Source: Flammeovirga sp. OC4 (GTDB taxonomy: Bacteria > Bacteroidota > Bacteroidia > Cytophagales > Flammeovirgaceae). From it: a stretch of 64,000 bases of DNA. Below the pieces are notes generated by a model. It had not been told where the DNA came from. It saw only the letters and a program-made list of their open reading frames with translations, and searched no databases. A program made the position numbers and the translations under genes. How positions within the stretch are numbered: the first letter of the stretch is position 1; every line of letters starts with the position of its first letter. Positions 36,354 to 45,793 of the stretch are shown in pieces. Where the stretch lies: NCBI RefSeq assembly GCF_000812565.1, contig NZ_JTAM01000001.1, positions 310,001 through 374,000 on the forward strand, in the 5' to 3' direction.

Positions 36354-36361
36354 TACCTTTG
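36354..36361 (+). promoter_or_regulatory. Candidate -7 promoter box of pyrD
   Basis: TACCTTTG matches TAnnTTTG and lies 60 nt upstream of the ATG at 36422. No good -33 TTTG is found at 19-21 bp, so support is moderate. Confidence 0.4.
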
Positions 36362-36421
36362 CACCGTTTTGTGCGAAAACTGATCGTTAGTTTTCATTTT
36401 TGTCTAAAATTTTGTATCGAA

Positions 36422-37465
36422 ATGAGTTTCTACAAATCTGTTGTCAGACCTTTCTTATTTAAGGTTGACCCTGAGAAAATCCACCATTTTACAGTTGGTT
36501 ATTTAAAAACAGCCTTCTCATTACCTTTTGCAAAAAGCATTGCTAAAGGAATGTATAAAGTCAATGATACTCGACTTGAAAGAGAAGTTTTCGGTATTAA
36601 ATTCCCATCTCCAGTAGGTTTAGCAGCAGGTTTTGATAAGGATGCAAAGTTAATTGATGAGTTTGAATGTTTTGGTTTTGGTTTTATCGAAATTGGAACG
36701 TTGACTCCTGTAGGGCAACCTGGAAATGAAAAACCTAGAATTTTCAGACTTCCTCCTGATCAAGGTTTGATCAACAGAATGGGCTTTAACAACGAAGGTG
36801 TGGAAGCTGCTGTAGAACGTCTGAAAAATAGAAAATCAAAGGTGATTGTAGGTGGTAACATCGGAAAAAATAAAGTTACACCTAACGAAGAAGCTGTTGA
36901 AGACTACAAAAAAGGATTCCATGCTCTTTTTGATCATGTGGATTATTTCACAGTAAATATTTCTTCTCCGAATACACCTAACTTAAGAGCTTTACAAGAT
37001 AAAGAGCCTTTAAAAGAATTATTAGGTACTTTGAAAGCCTTAAACGCTGAGAAGAGTAATCCTAAACCAATCCTTCTAAAAATTGCTCCCGATCTAACAA
37101 ATGAGCAATTGGATGATATTCTCGAAGTAGTTCAAGCAACGAAAATTGATGGTGTGATTGCAACCAACACTACCATTAGTCGTGAAGGCTTAAGTACACC
37201 TAAGGAAAGAGTGGAAGCCATCGGCATGGGAGGATTAAGTGGTGTTCCTGTAAAGAATAGATCCACTGAGGTCATCAAATACCTTTATGAGAAATCAGGC
37301 AAAACACTTGATATTATTGGCGTGGGTGGTATTCACTCTGCTGAAGATGCTATTGAAAAACTAGAGGCAGGTGCCAAGCTTGTACAAGTATATACAGGCT
37401 TTATTTATGAAGGTCCTGCTATAGTCAAAAACATAAATAAGGCAGTAATTAAAAAACTTCAATAA
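36422..37465 (+). CDS. pyrD: Dihydroorotate dehydrogenase, class 2 (quinone)
   Basis: The ATG at 36422 gives 347 residues and a normal PyrD N-terminus ([23 protein letters not shown]). The longer frame to 36359 would need TTG and adds 21 unusual residues. Class 2 signs are the N-terminal membrane-associating helices and '[18 protein letters not shown]'. Further signs are the catalytic Ser region '[17 protein letters not shown]', and 'LKIAPDLT' and '[29 protein letters not shown]' for FMN binding. It oxidises dihydroorotate to orotate at the membrane using quinone. pyrE lies 2.2 kb away, beyond recQ. Confidence 0.97.
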   Translation: MSFYKSVVRPFLFKVDPEKIHHFTVGYLKTAFSLPFAKSIAKGMYKVNDTRLEREVFGIKFPSPVGLAAGFDKDAKLIDEFECFGFGFIEIGTLTPVGQPGNEKPRIFRLPPDQGLINRMGFNNEGVEAAVERLKNRKSKVIVGGNIGKNKVTPNEEAVEDYKKGFHALFDHVDYFTVNISSPNTPNLRALQDKEPLKELLGTLKALNAEKSNPKPILLKIAPDLTNEQLDDILEVVQATKIDGVIATNTTISREGLSTPKERVEAIGMGGLSGVPVKNRSTEVIKYLYEKSGKTLDIIGVGGIHSAEDAIEKLEAGAKLVQVYTGFIYEGPAIVKNINKAVIKKLQ

Positions 37466-37554
37466 ATTTTTACATTTTTCGCAACCTTATTCACAGTTGT
37501 TCGTTAATACATGTAAAGAAAGATTGTTGTAGTTAATGAAATTGTCGAGGAGAG

Positions 37555-37584
37555 AGCACCAAAATATTTTGGTGCTTTCTTTTT
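37555..37584 (+). terminator. Terminator of pyrD
   Basis: AGCACCAAAAT (37555-37565) pairs with ATTTTGGTGCT (37566-37576) as a perfect palindrome, followed by a T-rich stretch. It separates the convergent pyrD and recQ genes. Confidence 0.85.
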
Positions 37585-37595
37585 ATATCTACTTT

Positions 37596-39512
37596 CTAGG
37601 AATCAGACAATATAATCTTCTTATCCTCAGACCATTTCACTTTTTTTCTTTCAAATAATTCATTCAACGATTTTGTGAATCCTTCCAAATCAACAGGCAG
37701 CAAAGTGCTTTCAAGTTCATGCAGTGAATAGCTATCTTCTTTTAGGGCCTCTAATATATCTTCATCATAAGATTTTACATTCTTATTCCATTGATTATTT
37801 TTTTTCTTCTGAAGGCAATTATCACAGATTCCACAATTCTCCCCTTCATAATCTCCAAAGTATTCTCTTAAGGCAATACTTCTACATTTATCTTGATTCT
37901 CAATGAAATTAATCATTGATTTTGCTTTGGAGTAATCTTGATTTTTTCGTTGAGAAAGTAATTTTTTATTGAGTGGTAATTGGTTATGCAGGTATCTTGG
38001 TAAAATAAAAGTTACCTGTGGTCTATCTTTTTTAGGTTGATAATTGATCACTTCTAGTTTATGCAATTCATTCAACATCGAAGTCACCCTATCGAGAGGA
38101 ATACCATTTTTAAAGGCTATGTCTCTCTCTTCAATTCTCACAAAACTATTAAAGAGATCTCCTCCATACATTCTCAACATTCCTTTCATCATCAACTCAA
38201 AATGCGGATGACGGATGAGGTATGCATAAAAATCTTCAGGAGTAGATTTGATCATTACTGTTGGATCATGAAACACACTTTCATTGAATAATAAAACCTC
38301 CTGTTCTTCCAATCTTTTTAATGCATAATAGGTTTCTGTTGGAGGAAGGTCATATTTTTTGATAAATGGTTTGATATAAAAATTAAAGGAAGTCATCTCA
38401 CCGCTTCCTACAGCCAATCGATAATGGTTCCCTAAACATTGATACACTCGTCTCAGAAAATCAATAGAAGGATGCCTCTGCTCAACCCATTCTAATAGTT
38501 TTTTTCTTTGGTCATTACTTGCCAACAATACGGCATAAGCCTTCTCTCCATCTCTTCCTCCTCTCCCGGCTTCTTGATAGTACGCTTCTAAGCTTTCTGG
38601 AGCACCAACATTGACTACAACTCTTACATCTGGCTTGTCGATTCCCATTCCAAAAGCATTCGTGGAAACGATAATTCTGACTTGACCTTTAATCCATGCC
38701 GATTGCTTTAGTTCCCTCGTCTCAGTGGGTAATCCTGCATGATAAAAATCCGCTTTGATGTATTGATTGTTCAGCCACTCCGCATACTGCATAGCTTGCT
38801 TTCTGGTACGTACATACACTATACCCGAACCCTGTACTTTATTGAGTATATCCAATAATTTACGAAAAGGTTCATCTTGTTTGAAGATAGAGAAAGATAA
38901 ATTAGGACGATCAAAACTACCTTTAAATACCGTATATTTTTGAAGGTTTAAATGTTCAATGATATCTTCTTGAGCTTTTGCAGTAGCTGTTGCCGTTAGA
39001 GCCATACAAGGAACCTCAGGGATGATTTTACGAACCTCTTTAATTTTTAAGTACTGAGGTCTAAAGTCAAAACCCCACTGAGAAATACAGTGTGCCTCAT
39101 CCACCACCAAAAGTCCTACAGACATTCTTTTCAGACGCTCCAAAAACATAGGCGTCTTCAACCTTTCAGGAGAAACATATAGAAATTTAACGGCACCTTG
39201 CACCACATTTTCCAATAAGATATCAATCTCTCTGTTGTTCAATCCCGAATACAATGCCTTGGCTGGAATCCCTCTTCTAGTCAATTGTTCTACTTGATCC
39301 TTCATTAAAGCAATCAAAGGAGTGATCACAATACAGACTCCTTTTCTGGCAATACCCGGCACTTGGAAACAAATCGATTTTCCTCCTCCTGTAGGCAGAA
39401 GTGCTAACGTATCTTTTCCTTGATAAGCATTTTCAATTATATCACCTTGTAAGGGTCTGAATGCATCATATCCCCAAAACTTCTTCAATATTTGTAAGAA
39501 TCCCTCTCTCAT
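37596..39512 (-). CDS. recQ: ATP-dependent DNA helicase RecQ
   Basis: The 638-residue helicase starts at the ATG at 39512. A TTG 9 bp upstream is the alternative. Motifs seen are the N-terminal aromatic-Gln 'FRPLQGDII', Walker A 'LPTGGGKSICFQVP', 'DEAHCISQWGFDFRPQYL', 'ATATAKAQEDI' and 'QEAGRGGRDG'. A RecQ zinc-binding domain has cysteines in 'CRSIALREYFGDYEGENCGICDNC' (about 545-575). No HRDC domain is recognisable after the zinc module, unlike E. coli RecQ. It works in replication restart and recombination. Confidence 0.96.
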   Translation of the reverse strand: MREGFLQILKKFWGYDAFRPLQGDIIENAYQGKDTLALLPTGGGKSICFQVPGIARKGVCIVITPLIALMKDQVEQLTRRGIPAKALYSGLNNREIDILLENVVQGAVKFLYVSPERLKTPMFLERLKRMSVGLLVVDEAHCISQWGFDFRPQYLKIKEVRKIIPEVPCMALTATATAKAQEDIIEHLNLQKYTVFKGSFDRPNLSFSIFKQDEPFRKLLDILNKVQGSGIVYVRTRKQAMQYAEWLNNQYIKADFYHAGLPTETRELKQSAWIKGQVRIIVSTNAFGMGIDKPDVRVVVNVGAPESLEAYYQEAGRGGRDGEKAYAVLLASNDQRKKLLEWVEQRHPSIDFLRRVYQCLGNHYRLAVGSGEMTSFNFYIKPFIKKYDLPPTETYYALKRLEEQEVLLFNESVFHDPTVMIKSTPEDFYAYLIRHPHFELMMKGMLRMYGGDLFNSFVRIEERDIAFKNGIPLDRVTSMLNELHKLEVINYQPKKDRPQVTFILPRYLHNQLPLNKKLLSQRKNQDYSKAKSMINFIENQDKCRSIALREYFGDYEGENCGICDNCLQKKKNNQWNKNVKSYDEDILEALKEDSYSLHELESTLLPVDLEGFTKSLNELFERKKVKWSEDKKIILSDS

Positions 39513-39579
39513 TTCGCTCAATTGACATATATTTTATCAGAAATCAAATATCAGAAATTTATTTTACGAATTTCTCTCT

Positions 39580-39587
39580 TATTTTTG
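39580..39587 (+). promoter_or_regulatory. Candidate -7 promoter box of pyrE
   Basis: TATTTTTG fits TAnnTTTG and is 60 nt before the pyrE ATG at 39648. That is the same distance as for pyrD. The -33 region is only weakly recognisable (TTTA at 39558). Confidence 0.4.
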
Positions 39588-39647
39588 CAAAAATTTAAAA
39601 GTGGGCTTTGGTCCGCCTTTCACTTTAATTCAACATCAGCAATAACC

Positions 39648-40283
39648 ATGGAAAATACGATTGCAAAAAAAGTTGCTTCACTTTTATTGGAAATTAATGC
39701 CATCAAAATCCGTCCTAATGCACCATTCACTTGGGCTTCGGGTTGGAAATCTCCAATTTACTGTGACAACCGTTTGTCATTATCTCATCCTCATGCCAGA
39801 ACTTATATCAAAAATGCACTTTGTGCAAAGATCCAAGAACAATTTGAAGATGCCGAAGCAATTGTAGGTGTTGCTACTGCGGGTATTCCTCAAGGTGCAT
39901 TGATTGCTGATGCTTTAGGTCTTCCATTTGCCTATGTAAGATCAAAACCTAAAGGACACGGTATGACCAACATGATTGAAGGTGAATTAAAAGAAGGTGC
40001 TAAAGTAGTGGTTATCGAAGACCTAATCTCTACTGGTGGTAGTTCTTTGAAAGCATCTGAAGCTTTAAAAGAGGCAGGTATTGAAGTATTGGGTATGGCT
40101 GCTATTTTCACTTACGGGTTCGACCTATCAGTTGAAAACTTTGAAAATGCAGGTATTCCTTTAGTAACACTTTCTAACTACAATGCCATGTTGGAATTAG
40201 CACTTGAAAAAGATTACATCAAATCTGAAGATATTGAATCTCTTAAGTCTTGGAGATCTGCTCCATCTGAGTGGGGAAAATAA
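39648..40283 (+). CDS. pyrE: Orotate phosphoribosyltransferase
   Basis: The ATG at 39648 gives 211 residues, the normal length. The longer frame to 39522 starts at TTG within the recQ promoter region. The PRPP-binding loop is 'AKVVVIEDLISTGGSSLKASEAL'. Substrate motifs include 'FTWASGWKSPIYCDNR' and 'GVATAGIPQGALIADALGLPFAYVRSKPKGHGMTN'. It makes OMP from orotate and PRPP, the step after PyrD. It is divergent from recQ and ends in its own terminator. Confidence 0.97.
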   Translation: MENTIAKKVASLLLEINAIKIRPNAPFTWASGWKSPIYCDNRLSLSHPHARTYIKNALCAKIQEQFEDAEAIVGVATAGIPQGALIADALGLPFAYVRSKPKGHGMTNMIEGELKEGAKVVVIEDLISTGGSSLKASEALKEAGIEVLGMAAIFTYGFDLSVENFENAGIPLVTLSNYNAMLELALEKDYIKSEDIESLKSWRSAPSEWGK

Positions 40284-40308
40284 TCTCAAAGATTTAATTA
40301 ATTCCATA

Positions 40309-40352
40309 AAAAGCCTCGAAGAATGTGATATGATTCTCTTCGAGGCTTTTTT
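40309..40352 (+). terminator. Terminator of pyrE
   Basis: AAGCCTCGAAGAAT (40311-40324) pairs with ATTCTCTTCGAGGCTT (40333-40348), with a small bulge and an 8-nt loop. Four or more T residues follow. It ends the pyrE transcript. Confidence 0.92.
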
Positions 40353-40534
40353 GTGGTTTTGAGGAATACCATTATTTCTGTACAATGTAAGAAGCACGAT
40401 TTAATGATGTTTTTATGTAAAACCGTCTTAAATCATGCTTCTTTTGTAATAAAAAACCTCTTTTTTGTCCAAACTTCCTATACTTTACCTAATTTAGGGA
40501 ACGAATTCAGTGTGATTTCTGTTTTTTTCTTACA

Positions 40535-41917
40535 ATGTATTATGATATTGCATTTGGTGTGATTTCTCCGGATGATGAGCAAATTACTCCAACTAGAATT
40601 GATGAGCTTTTAGCTGAGGGATATTTCAGACATGCCCGTAATATGGCATCATACGAAATGATGTATTTTGAAGACCAAATGAATGGAGTGCTTCCACTCC
40701 GATGTGCCCTCACCCCCCAAATGTTTACCAAATCACAGCGAAAGAAAATCAATCAGACATTCAGGAAATTCAATGTAGAAATCACTCCTCTGAATATCAC
40801 ACCAAAGCATATACAACTTTACAAAGAGTATAGACTCAATCGTTTTGAGGAGGAAGACAAGTCTTTAATAGAATACTTTGGTGTTAATGCCTTAGATGAG
40901 TTAAGTTCTCTTCCGTATAACACATGGCAAGTCAGCTTTTGGAAAGAGAATCAATTGATAGCCGCCTCCTTTTTTGATGTAGGAGAAAAAGCAATTTCAA
41001 GCTTGATGGCTATTTATGATTATAATTTCAAAAAAGACGGATTAGGTTTTATTTCTATGCTTTTGGAGATGAACTGGGCGATTGAAAATAATCATGAATT
41101 CTATTATCCAGGCTACACCCTTGACCTTCCCTCATGTTTTGATTACAAATTAAGGTTACCAAACGTTGCATTTTACGATTGGGAAAGTAAATGGCACGAT
41201 TGGGGAACTGTAGACCTTGAAGGTACTAAAAGGTTCAAAACTGTTCTTCACCTTGAAAGAATGGTAAATGAAGTCAATAAATCTTGCTTAGTGAAAGGAC
41301 ATACCACCGAAGAGCAACAATTCTTTGGAAGTCTTTGGCATAATATGTTTGATTATACTCAGGCTGTTGAAGCTCCAATTTATGGTTCTTATCCTATCGG
41401 TCAATACCATCAAATCACAGTTATTTATTTACCTGATGAAGGTACGTTCCTTACTAAACCTCATTTATTTGATTTAAAAAATGGTATTCCGGGTGAAATA
41501 AAAACCAATTCACCAAAAGATATTGCTGAGTTTATCAATGCGTATTTTGCCCATGTACAATTAATAGAAACTAGGATTAATCAAGCCATCGGTGATTTAG
41601 AACATATCATTGATATCAGCCAAATTAAGTTTGATGAAGTGGCCGTAATGGGTAATGCTTCAAGACACCCTAATTTCAAATGGGTTTCATGTAAAAAAGG
41701 GAATCAACAATGGATGATCATGCCTTTCTGGGATGAAGATCGTCAACAATATTTTTATCATCCACTCACTTTTAAATTTATGCAAAACAGGTGGGTTTCT
41801 CCTTTCGGATTATGTACGCCAGAAATGGCATTATTGAAAATAAGTCATTACATTCGCCAAAATGAAGAGTTTGACAATGATTACTTTTCAAATCAACATA
41901 ATCACGAAGAAGACTAG
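40535..41917 (+). CDS. Arginyl/leucyl-tRNA-protein transferase-like (ATE/Bpt, GNAT fold) with an extra C-terminal region
   Basis: The N-terminal 240 of 460 residues follow the bacterial Bpt/ATE pattern. Examples are 'LLAEGYFRHARNMASYEMMYFEDQMNGVLPLRCALTPQMFTKSQRKKINQTFR' and 'LIAASFFDVGEKAISSLMAIYDYNFKKDGLGFISMLLEMNWA'. Another is 'FYYPGYTLDLPSCFDYKLRL'. Family members attach Leu or Arg to N-terminal residues, marking proteins for ClpAP-type degradation. The usual Cys-rich N-terminus is missing, and about 220 further residues of unknown fold follow. The activity may therefore have diverged. It is directly joined (TAG-ATG) to the next gene. Confidence 0.8.
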   Translation: MYYDIAFGVISPDDEQITPTRIDELLAEGYFRHARNMASYEMMYFEDQMNGVLPLRCALTPQMFTKSQRKKINQTFRKFNVEITPLNITPKHIQLYKEYRLNRFEEEDKSLIEYFGVNALDELSSLPYNTWQVSFWKENQLIAASFFDVGEKAISSLMAIYDYNFKKDGLGFISMLLEMNWAIENNHEFYYPGYTLDLPSCFDYKLRLPNVAFYDWESKWHDWGTVDLEGTKRFKTVLHLERMVNEVNKSCLVKGHTTEEQQFFGSLWHNMFDYTQAVEAPIYGSYPIGQYHQITVIYLPDEGTFLTKPHLFDLKNGIPGEIKTNSPKDIAEFINAYFAHVQLIETRINQAIGDLEHIIDISQIKFDEVAVMGNASRHPNFKWVSCKKGNQQWMIMPFWDEDRQQYFYHPLTFKFMQNRWVSPFGLCTPEMALLKISHYIRQNEEFDNDYFSNQHNHEED

Positions 41918-42496
41918 ATGAGCATACAAGACAATTTCAAATTTCTTGAACATGTAGCCGACTCTCAACAAAAAGTACAATCTTTTGAGAATTGGCAACA
42001 AATTAACTCACATACTATTATTACTATGGCAAGGAAATTTTTGGTGGAACATCAAATCTCCGTCCGAAAAATCCCTTTGAAAACCATTCATGCTTTTATC
42101 ACAGATTCTGCTCTCGAATCGCTAAAAATACAACAACAACGTTGGGCAATACTTTTTGCTAATGCTGTCACTTTCAATAACCCCTGCCAACAACACCTCA
42201 CACTTGTAAAAATCCTTAGAGATGCTTCTTTGGAAGAAGTAGAAATATTGCATTACCTCAAAAAGCATTCATTTATAGAGTTTGAAACCTCTAGAATTTG
42301 GGTACCTGTTTTAGGGATGGAACAATGGGCGATCCGTGAACTAGACTGTTCTGGAATTGATATCGAAATCATTCTTGAAAACCTCTTGATGAAACGATTA
42401 ATCGAAATTTCGCCTTCTCATGAAGAAATGAGAATAGCACCTTTAGGTATGCATTTCATTATGGAGTGTGAAGTTCCTTTTGGTATAAAAAAGTAG
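41918..42496 (+). CDS. DUF4393 (Abi-alpha)-like protein coupled to the transferase
   Basis: The 192-residue protein begins directly after the stop of the transferase-like gene with no gap. It contains 'QQQRWAILFANAVTFNNPCQQHLTLVKILRDASLEEVEILHYL', which recalls the DUF4393/Abi-alpha pattern 'WANLLANAxxP...FxxILKxLSxxEAxxL'. A winged-helix-like end ('LENLLMKRLIEISPS', 'LGMHFIMECEV') may be present. DUF4393 members are sometimes linked to abortive infection. Membership is suggested by pattern only, and a general protein-interaction role is equally possible. Confidence 0.55.
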   Translation: MSIQDNFKFLEHVADSQQKVQSFENWQQINSHTIITMARKFLVEHQISVRKIPLKTIHAFITDSALESLKIQQQRWAILFANAVTFNNPCQQHLTLVKILRDASLEEVEILHYLKKHSFIEFETSRIWVPVLGMEQWAIRELDCSGIDIEIILENLLMKRLIEISPSHEEMRIAPLGMHFIMECEVPFGIKK

Positions 42497-42508
42497 CCTC
42501 ATTATCAT

Positions 42509-43489
42509 TTACAAACTTTGATACTCACTTGGTGACTTCCCGAATTTCTTTTTAAAGGCATAGGAAAACTTTGAAATAGATTTATAACCGTATTTTCTTG
42601 AGATCTCAGTGATTGTTTGGTTGTTGGCTGAAAGACTCATTTTAGCTTGTTCTAGCCTATAATTTTGATGGAAACGATGTATTGATGTTCCAAATACATT
42701 ATTAAAATCTCTTCTCAACTTAGAAACAGAAAAGCCATATTGATCTGCAATTTCTTCTAATGAAGGGGGCATTTCGTAAGTACTCAAGATATCATCCTTA
42801 ATTTTAAACAAAGCCTCTAAATCATTTTGATGTAGGGACTTCTCCTTTGTGATATTCCTATTTAAAATTCTTTCATAAAAAACACCTATGATTTCACTCG
42901 CCCTTGCTATAATAAGGGAATTTTCAACAGGAACAGGTTTATTTAATTTTTTGAGGTCAAAGAGTTCTTTTAATAGTAAATTGACTTCCAAGGGCATGTG
43001 ATCGTAAATCATCCATGTCTTTTCAGTATTAAAAACATCCCCGAAATAATCTGAAAACATCAAGAAACTACTCGCCATCACTTCCGTTGAGGTTCTTACG
43101 CCCAACCATTGATGGGCTTGTCCTTTTCTCATCAACACATCAAAAGTCAAAGCGGTATCAAAAATGGCCATTCCTTCAGACAATTCTACTTTAGTTTCGC
43201 CCTTATGGTGTCCCCTCATGAGGTCACCTTGATAAGAAAAACGGAAGCATAAATGTCTATTATCACCATTATTGCCATAAATTGTCAACTTATGATCTTG
43301 ATGAAAAGTAACCGTATTTAGTGTAATTTCAATACCGTCTGTCATTCTAAAATACCTGACATCCAAATCCATTAAATCATGAGAGAGTCGGTAATGTTGG
43401 TCTTTTATCTCTCCACCATACTTCTCTTGTAATTGAAGAATTAAATCATGGATACTTCCTTCTTGTAATTCTATATGGGGAATATTCAT
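42509..43489 (-). CDS. AraC-family transcriptional regulator
   Basis: This 326-residue protein has an N-terminal sensing region of unrecognised subfamily (about 1-220) and a C-terminal AraC helix-turn-helix pair (about 230-326). Recognition segments include 'SLEEIADQYGFSVSKLRRDFNNVFG' and 'TITEISRKYGYKSISKFSYAFKKKFGKSPSEY'. It is encoded just downstream of the sulfatase but beyond a hairpin terminator. It may control that gene, though no binding site can be shown. Confidence 0.92.
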   Translation of the reverse strand: MNIPHIELQEGSIHDLILQLQEKYGGEIKDQHYRLSHDLMDLDVRYFRMTDGIEITLNTVTFHQDHKLTIYGNNGDNRHLCFRFSYQGDLMRGHHKGETKVELSEGMAIFDTALTFDVLMRKGQAHQWLGVRTSTEVMASSFLMFSDYFGDVFNTEKTWMIYDHMPLEVNLLLKELFDLKKLNKPVPVENSLIIARASEIIGVFYERILNRNITKEKSLHQNDLEALFKIKDDILSTYEMPPSLEEIADQYGFSVSKLRRDFNNVFGTSIHRFHQNYRLEQAKMSLSANNQTITEISRKYGYKSISKFSYAFKKKFGKSPSEYQSL

Positions 43490-43506
43490 TTTTTTGTTTA
43501 ATTATG

Positions 43507-43536
43507 AAAACCTACTACCAAAATTGGCAGTAGGTT
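43507..43536 (-). terminator. Terminator-like hairpin between sulfatase and AraC gene
   Basis: On the minus strand AAACCTACTGCCA pairs with TGGTAGTAGGTTT (one G-T) and is followed by T residues. It lies about 40 bp past the sulfatase stop, so the two genes are probably mainly separate units. Confidence 0.7.
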
Positions 43537-43574
43537 TAGTGTATATGTACTAACGAATTTAATAAAAAAGACTA

Positions 43575-45140
43575 TTACTTATCGAATTGCTTTTTCATTT
43601 CTTCTAAATCAGTCATGAACTTTTTCATTCTGAATGTTTCATAACCAAGGTTTGAAACATCGATCTGGAAGCCCATTTGGAATGGATAACCTTCAATAGT
43701 GCCTAAGAATTCCTTTACTTTTGAACCAGCAGGTACCATTACCCACATTTGATCCACTAACCAACGGAAATACATTTCAGACTCAAACTTTGCGGTTTCA
43801 AAAGGATCTGATCTTAAGTTTGATACTGTAGGCCACGGTGTACTTTGGCGTATAGCAGTCCTGAAGTTACCTTCTGATTGCGTAAATGAGATTTTCAAGT
43901 CATCGATTCTGATTGCATCAAATTTACCGTTTTGGGCAAAGTAATAGATCTCATGACGAGGTCCTTCTTCCTCTTTACCTTGGAAATAAGGCATGAAATT
44001 GTAACCATCTAAATGTACTCTCCATTCTTTTCCATTGGCCTCAAAGCCTTTCTTTGCATCAGCTACAACATCATCATAGCCTGCCGCAGCAGCTAAAGTT
44101 GGCAGCCAATCTTCATGAGACATGATGTCATTGATTTCTGAACCTGCTTCAATCACACCTGGCCATTTTACAACTTGTGGTACTCTCATACCTCCTTCGT
44201 ATGTTGTACCTTTCTCTCCATGGAATGGTGAAGTACCACCGTCAGGCCATGTAAATTTCTCAGCTCCATTATCTGTAGAGTAAATCACAATAGTGTTGTC
44301 ATCAATACCCAATTCATCCAAAAGATCCAATAAAGTACCAACTTGAAGATCGTGTTCAGCCATACCATCAGGGTATAGACCTTTTCCTGTTACACCAACA
44401 GATTCAGGTTTCAATCTTGTATGCAAGTGCATTCTTGAAGAGTTGAACCAAACAAAGAAAGGTTCATCCTTTTCAACTGCATTTTCGATAAACTTTACAG
44501 AAGCCGCTAAAAATTCATCATCTACCGTTTCCATACGCTTACGTGTTAATGGGCCTGTATCTGAAATTCTACCGTCAGCATAAGAGTGAATTACACCTCT
44601 TGGTCCCCATTTCTTTCTGAACTCAGGGTCTTTAGGATAAGACTCTGTTTCTGGCTCTTCCTCAGCATTTAAATGATATAAATTTCCGAAGAACTCATCA
44701 AATCCGTGATTGGTTGGAAGGTGTTTGTCTTGGTCTCCTAAGTGGTTTTTACCGAATTGACCTGTTGTATATCCTTTTTCTTTTAATACATCACCAATTG
44801 TTGGAGCCCAATCCGGAATACCATGATCAGTACCTGGCATACCGATCGTTAAAAGACCTGTACGGAAAGGATGTTGTCCTAATGCAAAAGCCGAACGGCC
44901 TGCAGTACATGACTGTTGAGCATATTGGTCAGTAAAAATTGCTCCTTCATTGGCAATTCTATCAATGTTTGGCGTTCTATAACCCATCATACCTCTGTTA
45001 TAAGCAGAGATATTCCAGAACCCTATATCATCACCCCAAATCACTAAGATGTTAGGTTGCTTTTTGCTTGATTTTTTTTTCTGAGCAAAACCTCCGAAAG
45101 AAATCAAAGTTGCTAAAATAAGTAAGGAAATCTTTTTCAT
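43575..45140 (-). CDS. Secreted sulfatase (S1 family, CxAxR type)
   Basis: The 521-residue protein has a signal peptide (MKKISLLILATLISFGGFAQ). The maturation motif is 'SCTAGRSAFALG', with Cys78 expected to become formylglycine through an anaerobic or FGE-type maturase not in this window. Metal-binding residues are in 'LVIWGDDIGF', and 'GKNHLGDQDKHLPTNHGFDEFFG' and 'IYSTDNGAE' are typical. It likely removes sulfate from algal or other sulfated carbohydrates, or from aryl sulfates. No SusCD pair or glycoside hydrolase lies beside it. Confidence 0.94.
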   Translation of the reverse strand: MKKISLLILATLISFGGFAQKKKSSKKQPNILVIWGDDIGFWNISAYNRGMMGYRTPNIDRIANEGAIFTDQYAQQSCTAGRSAFALGQHPFRTGLLTIGMPGTDHGIPDWAPTIGDVLKEKGYTTGQFGKNHLGDQDKHLPTNHGFDEFFGNLYHLNAEEEPETESYPKDPEFRKKWGPRGVIHSYADGRISDTGPLTRKRMETVDDEFLAASVKFIENAVEKDEPFFVWFNSSRMHLHTRLKPESVGVTGKGLYPDGMAEHDLQVGTLLDLLDELGIDDNTIVIYSTDNGAEKFTWPDGGTSPFHGEKGTTYEGGMRVPQVVKWPGVIEAGSEINDIMSHEDWLPTLAAAAGYDDVVADAKKGFEANGKEWRVHLDGYNFMPYFQGKEEEGPRHEIYYFAQNGKFDAIRIDDLKISFTQSEGNFRTAIRQSTPWPTVSNLRSDPFETAKFESEMYFRWLVDQMWVMVPAGSKVKEFLGTIEGYPFQMGFQIDVSNLGYETFRMKKFMTDLEEMKKQFDK

Positions 45141-45362
45141 CTATTCTACAATTTGTAAACAAATACGTTATCAGTGTTCCTGATATGTGTTAGAATAAAC
45201 GGTCCTAAATTTAGTTTGCTTTTACTTTTGTGTTCTTAGATTTTACCGAGGTGTTCTTTTGGTATACATCTACATTTCGTCCAAAGTGATGGATAACTAT
45301 TGAATTATATTCTCTTTAAGAGAATAGGTGAACAAGATCAAGGTTCCCACAATATAAGCACA

Positions 45363-45765
45363 TTGTAAACTATGCTTTCGTTAACTTTTAATCAACATTT
45401 CTACAAACATTTATAGGCTCTACTTTCAAGCTTCTTTCTTCTTCATTTTTCCATTGATGAAAAACGAAGCAAAAAATCTAGGCTTAGAAGTCAAAAGCTA
45501 AATTCCATTCATTTTACCAATTGAAAGGATAACTCGATCAAAACTTCATCGTTTTGAGATGCTCAAACAAGAAAATCATTTTTAACGGTTCAATTCATGA
45601 GATTCTTAACGCTTTTCCCTTCAAGGCCGAAGGAAGTACTACCTTACGAATTGAGCAGAAAGACCACTGGCGCGAATGTTAAGCGATAGCGGCATTCATG
45701 TCCTTCAGATCATCAGAAATCTCCTGATTTCTAAATATCATAAATACTCGAAAATTTAGTTTACA
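45363..45765 (+). repeat. Dispersed intergenic repeat, copy 1 (about 400 bp with inverted ends)
   Basis: The element starts with TGTAAACTA (45363-45371) and ends with TAGTTTACA (45757-45765), an exact inverted pair. Its interior is about 75% alike to the copy at 55.0 kb over almost its whole length. Shared blocks include CTTCTTCATTTTT, AACGAAGCAAAAAAT, AAGTCAAAAGCTAAATTCCA, CAAACAAGAAAATCATTTTT and AGAAATCTCCTGATTTCTAAAT. Several internal segments can form hairpins. It fills the gap between the sulfatase start and a minus-strand membrane protein gene. No coding frame is evident. Confidence 0.88.
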
Positions 45766-45793
45766 GCGTAATAAGTATAATAGGAATTATTAA

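Noticed and set aside
40353-40562. 69-residue frame upstream of the transferase-like gene
   Set aside because: It starts in the pyrE terminator region, is Cys/Phe-rich and overlaps the transferase start in another frame. It has no recognisable coding character.
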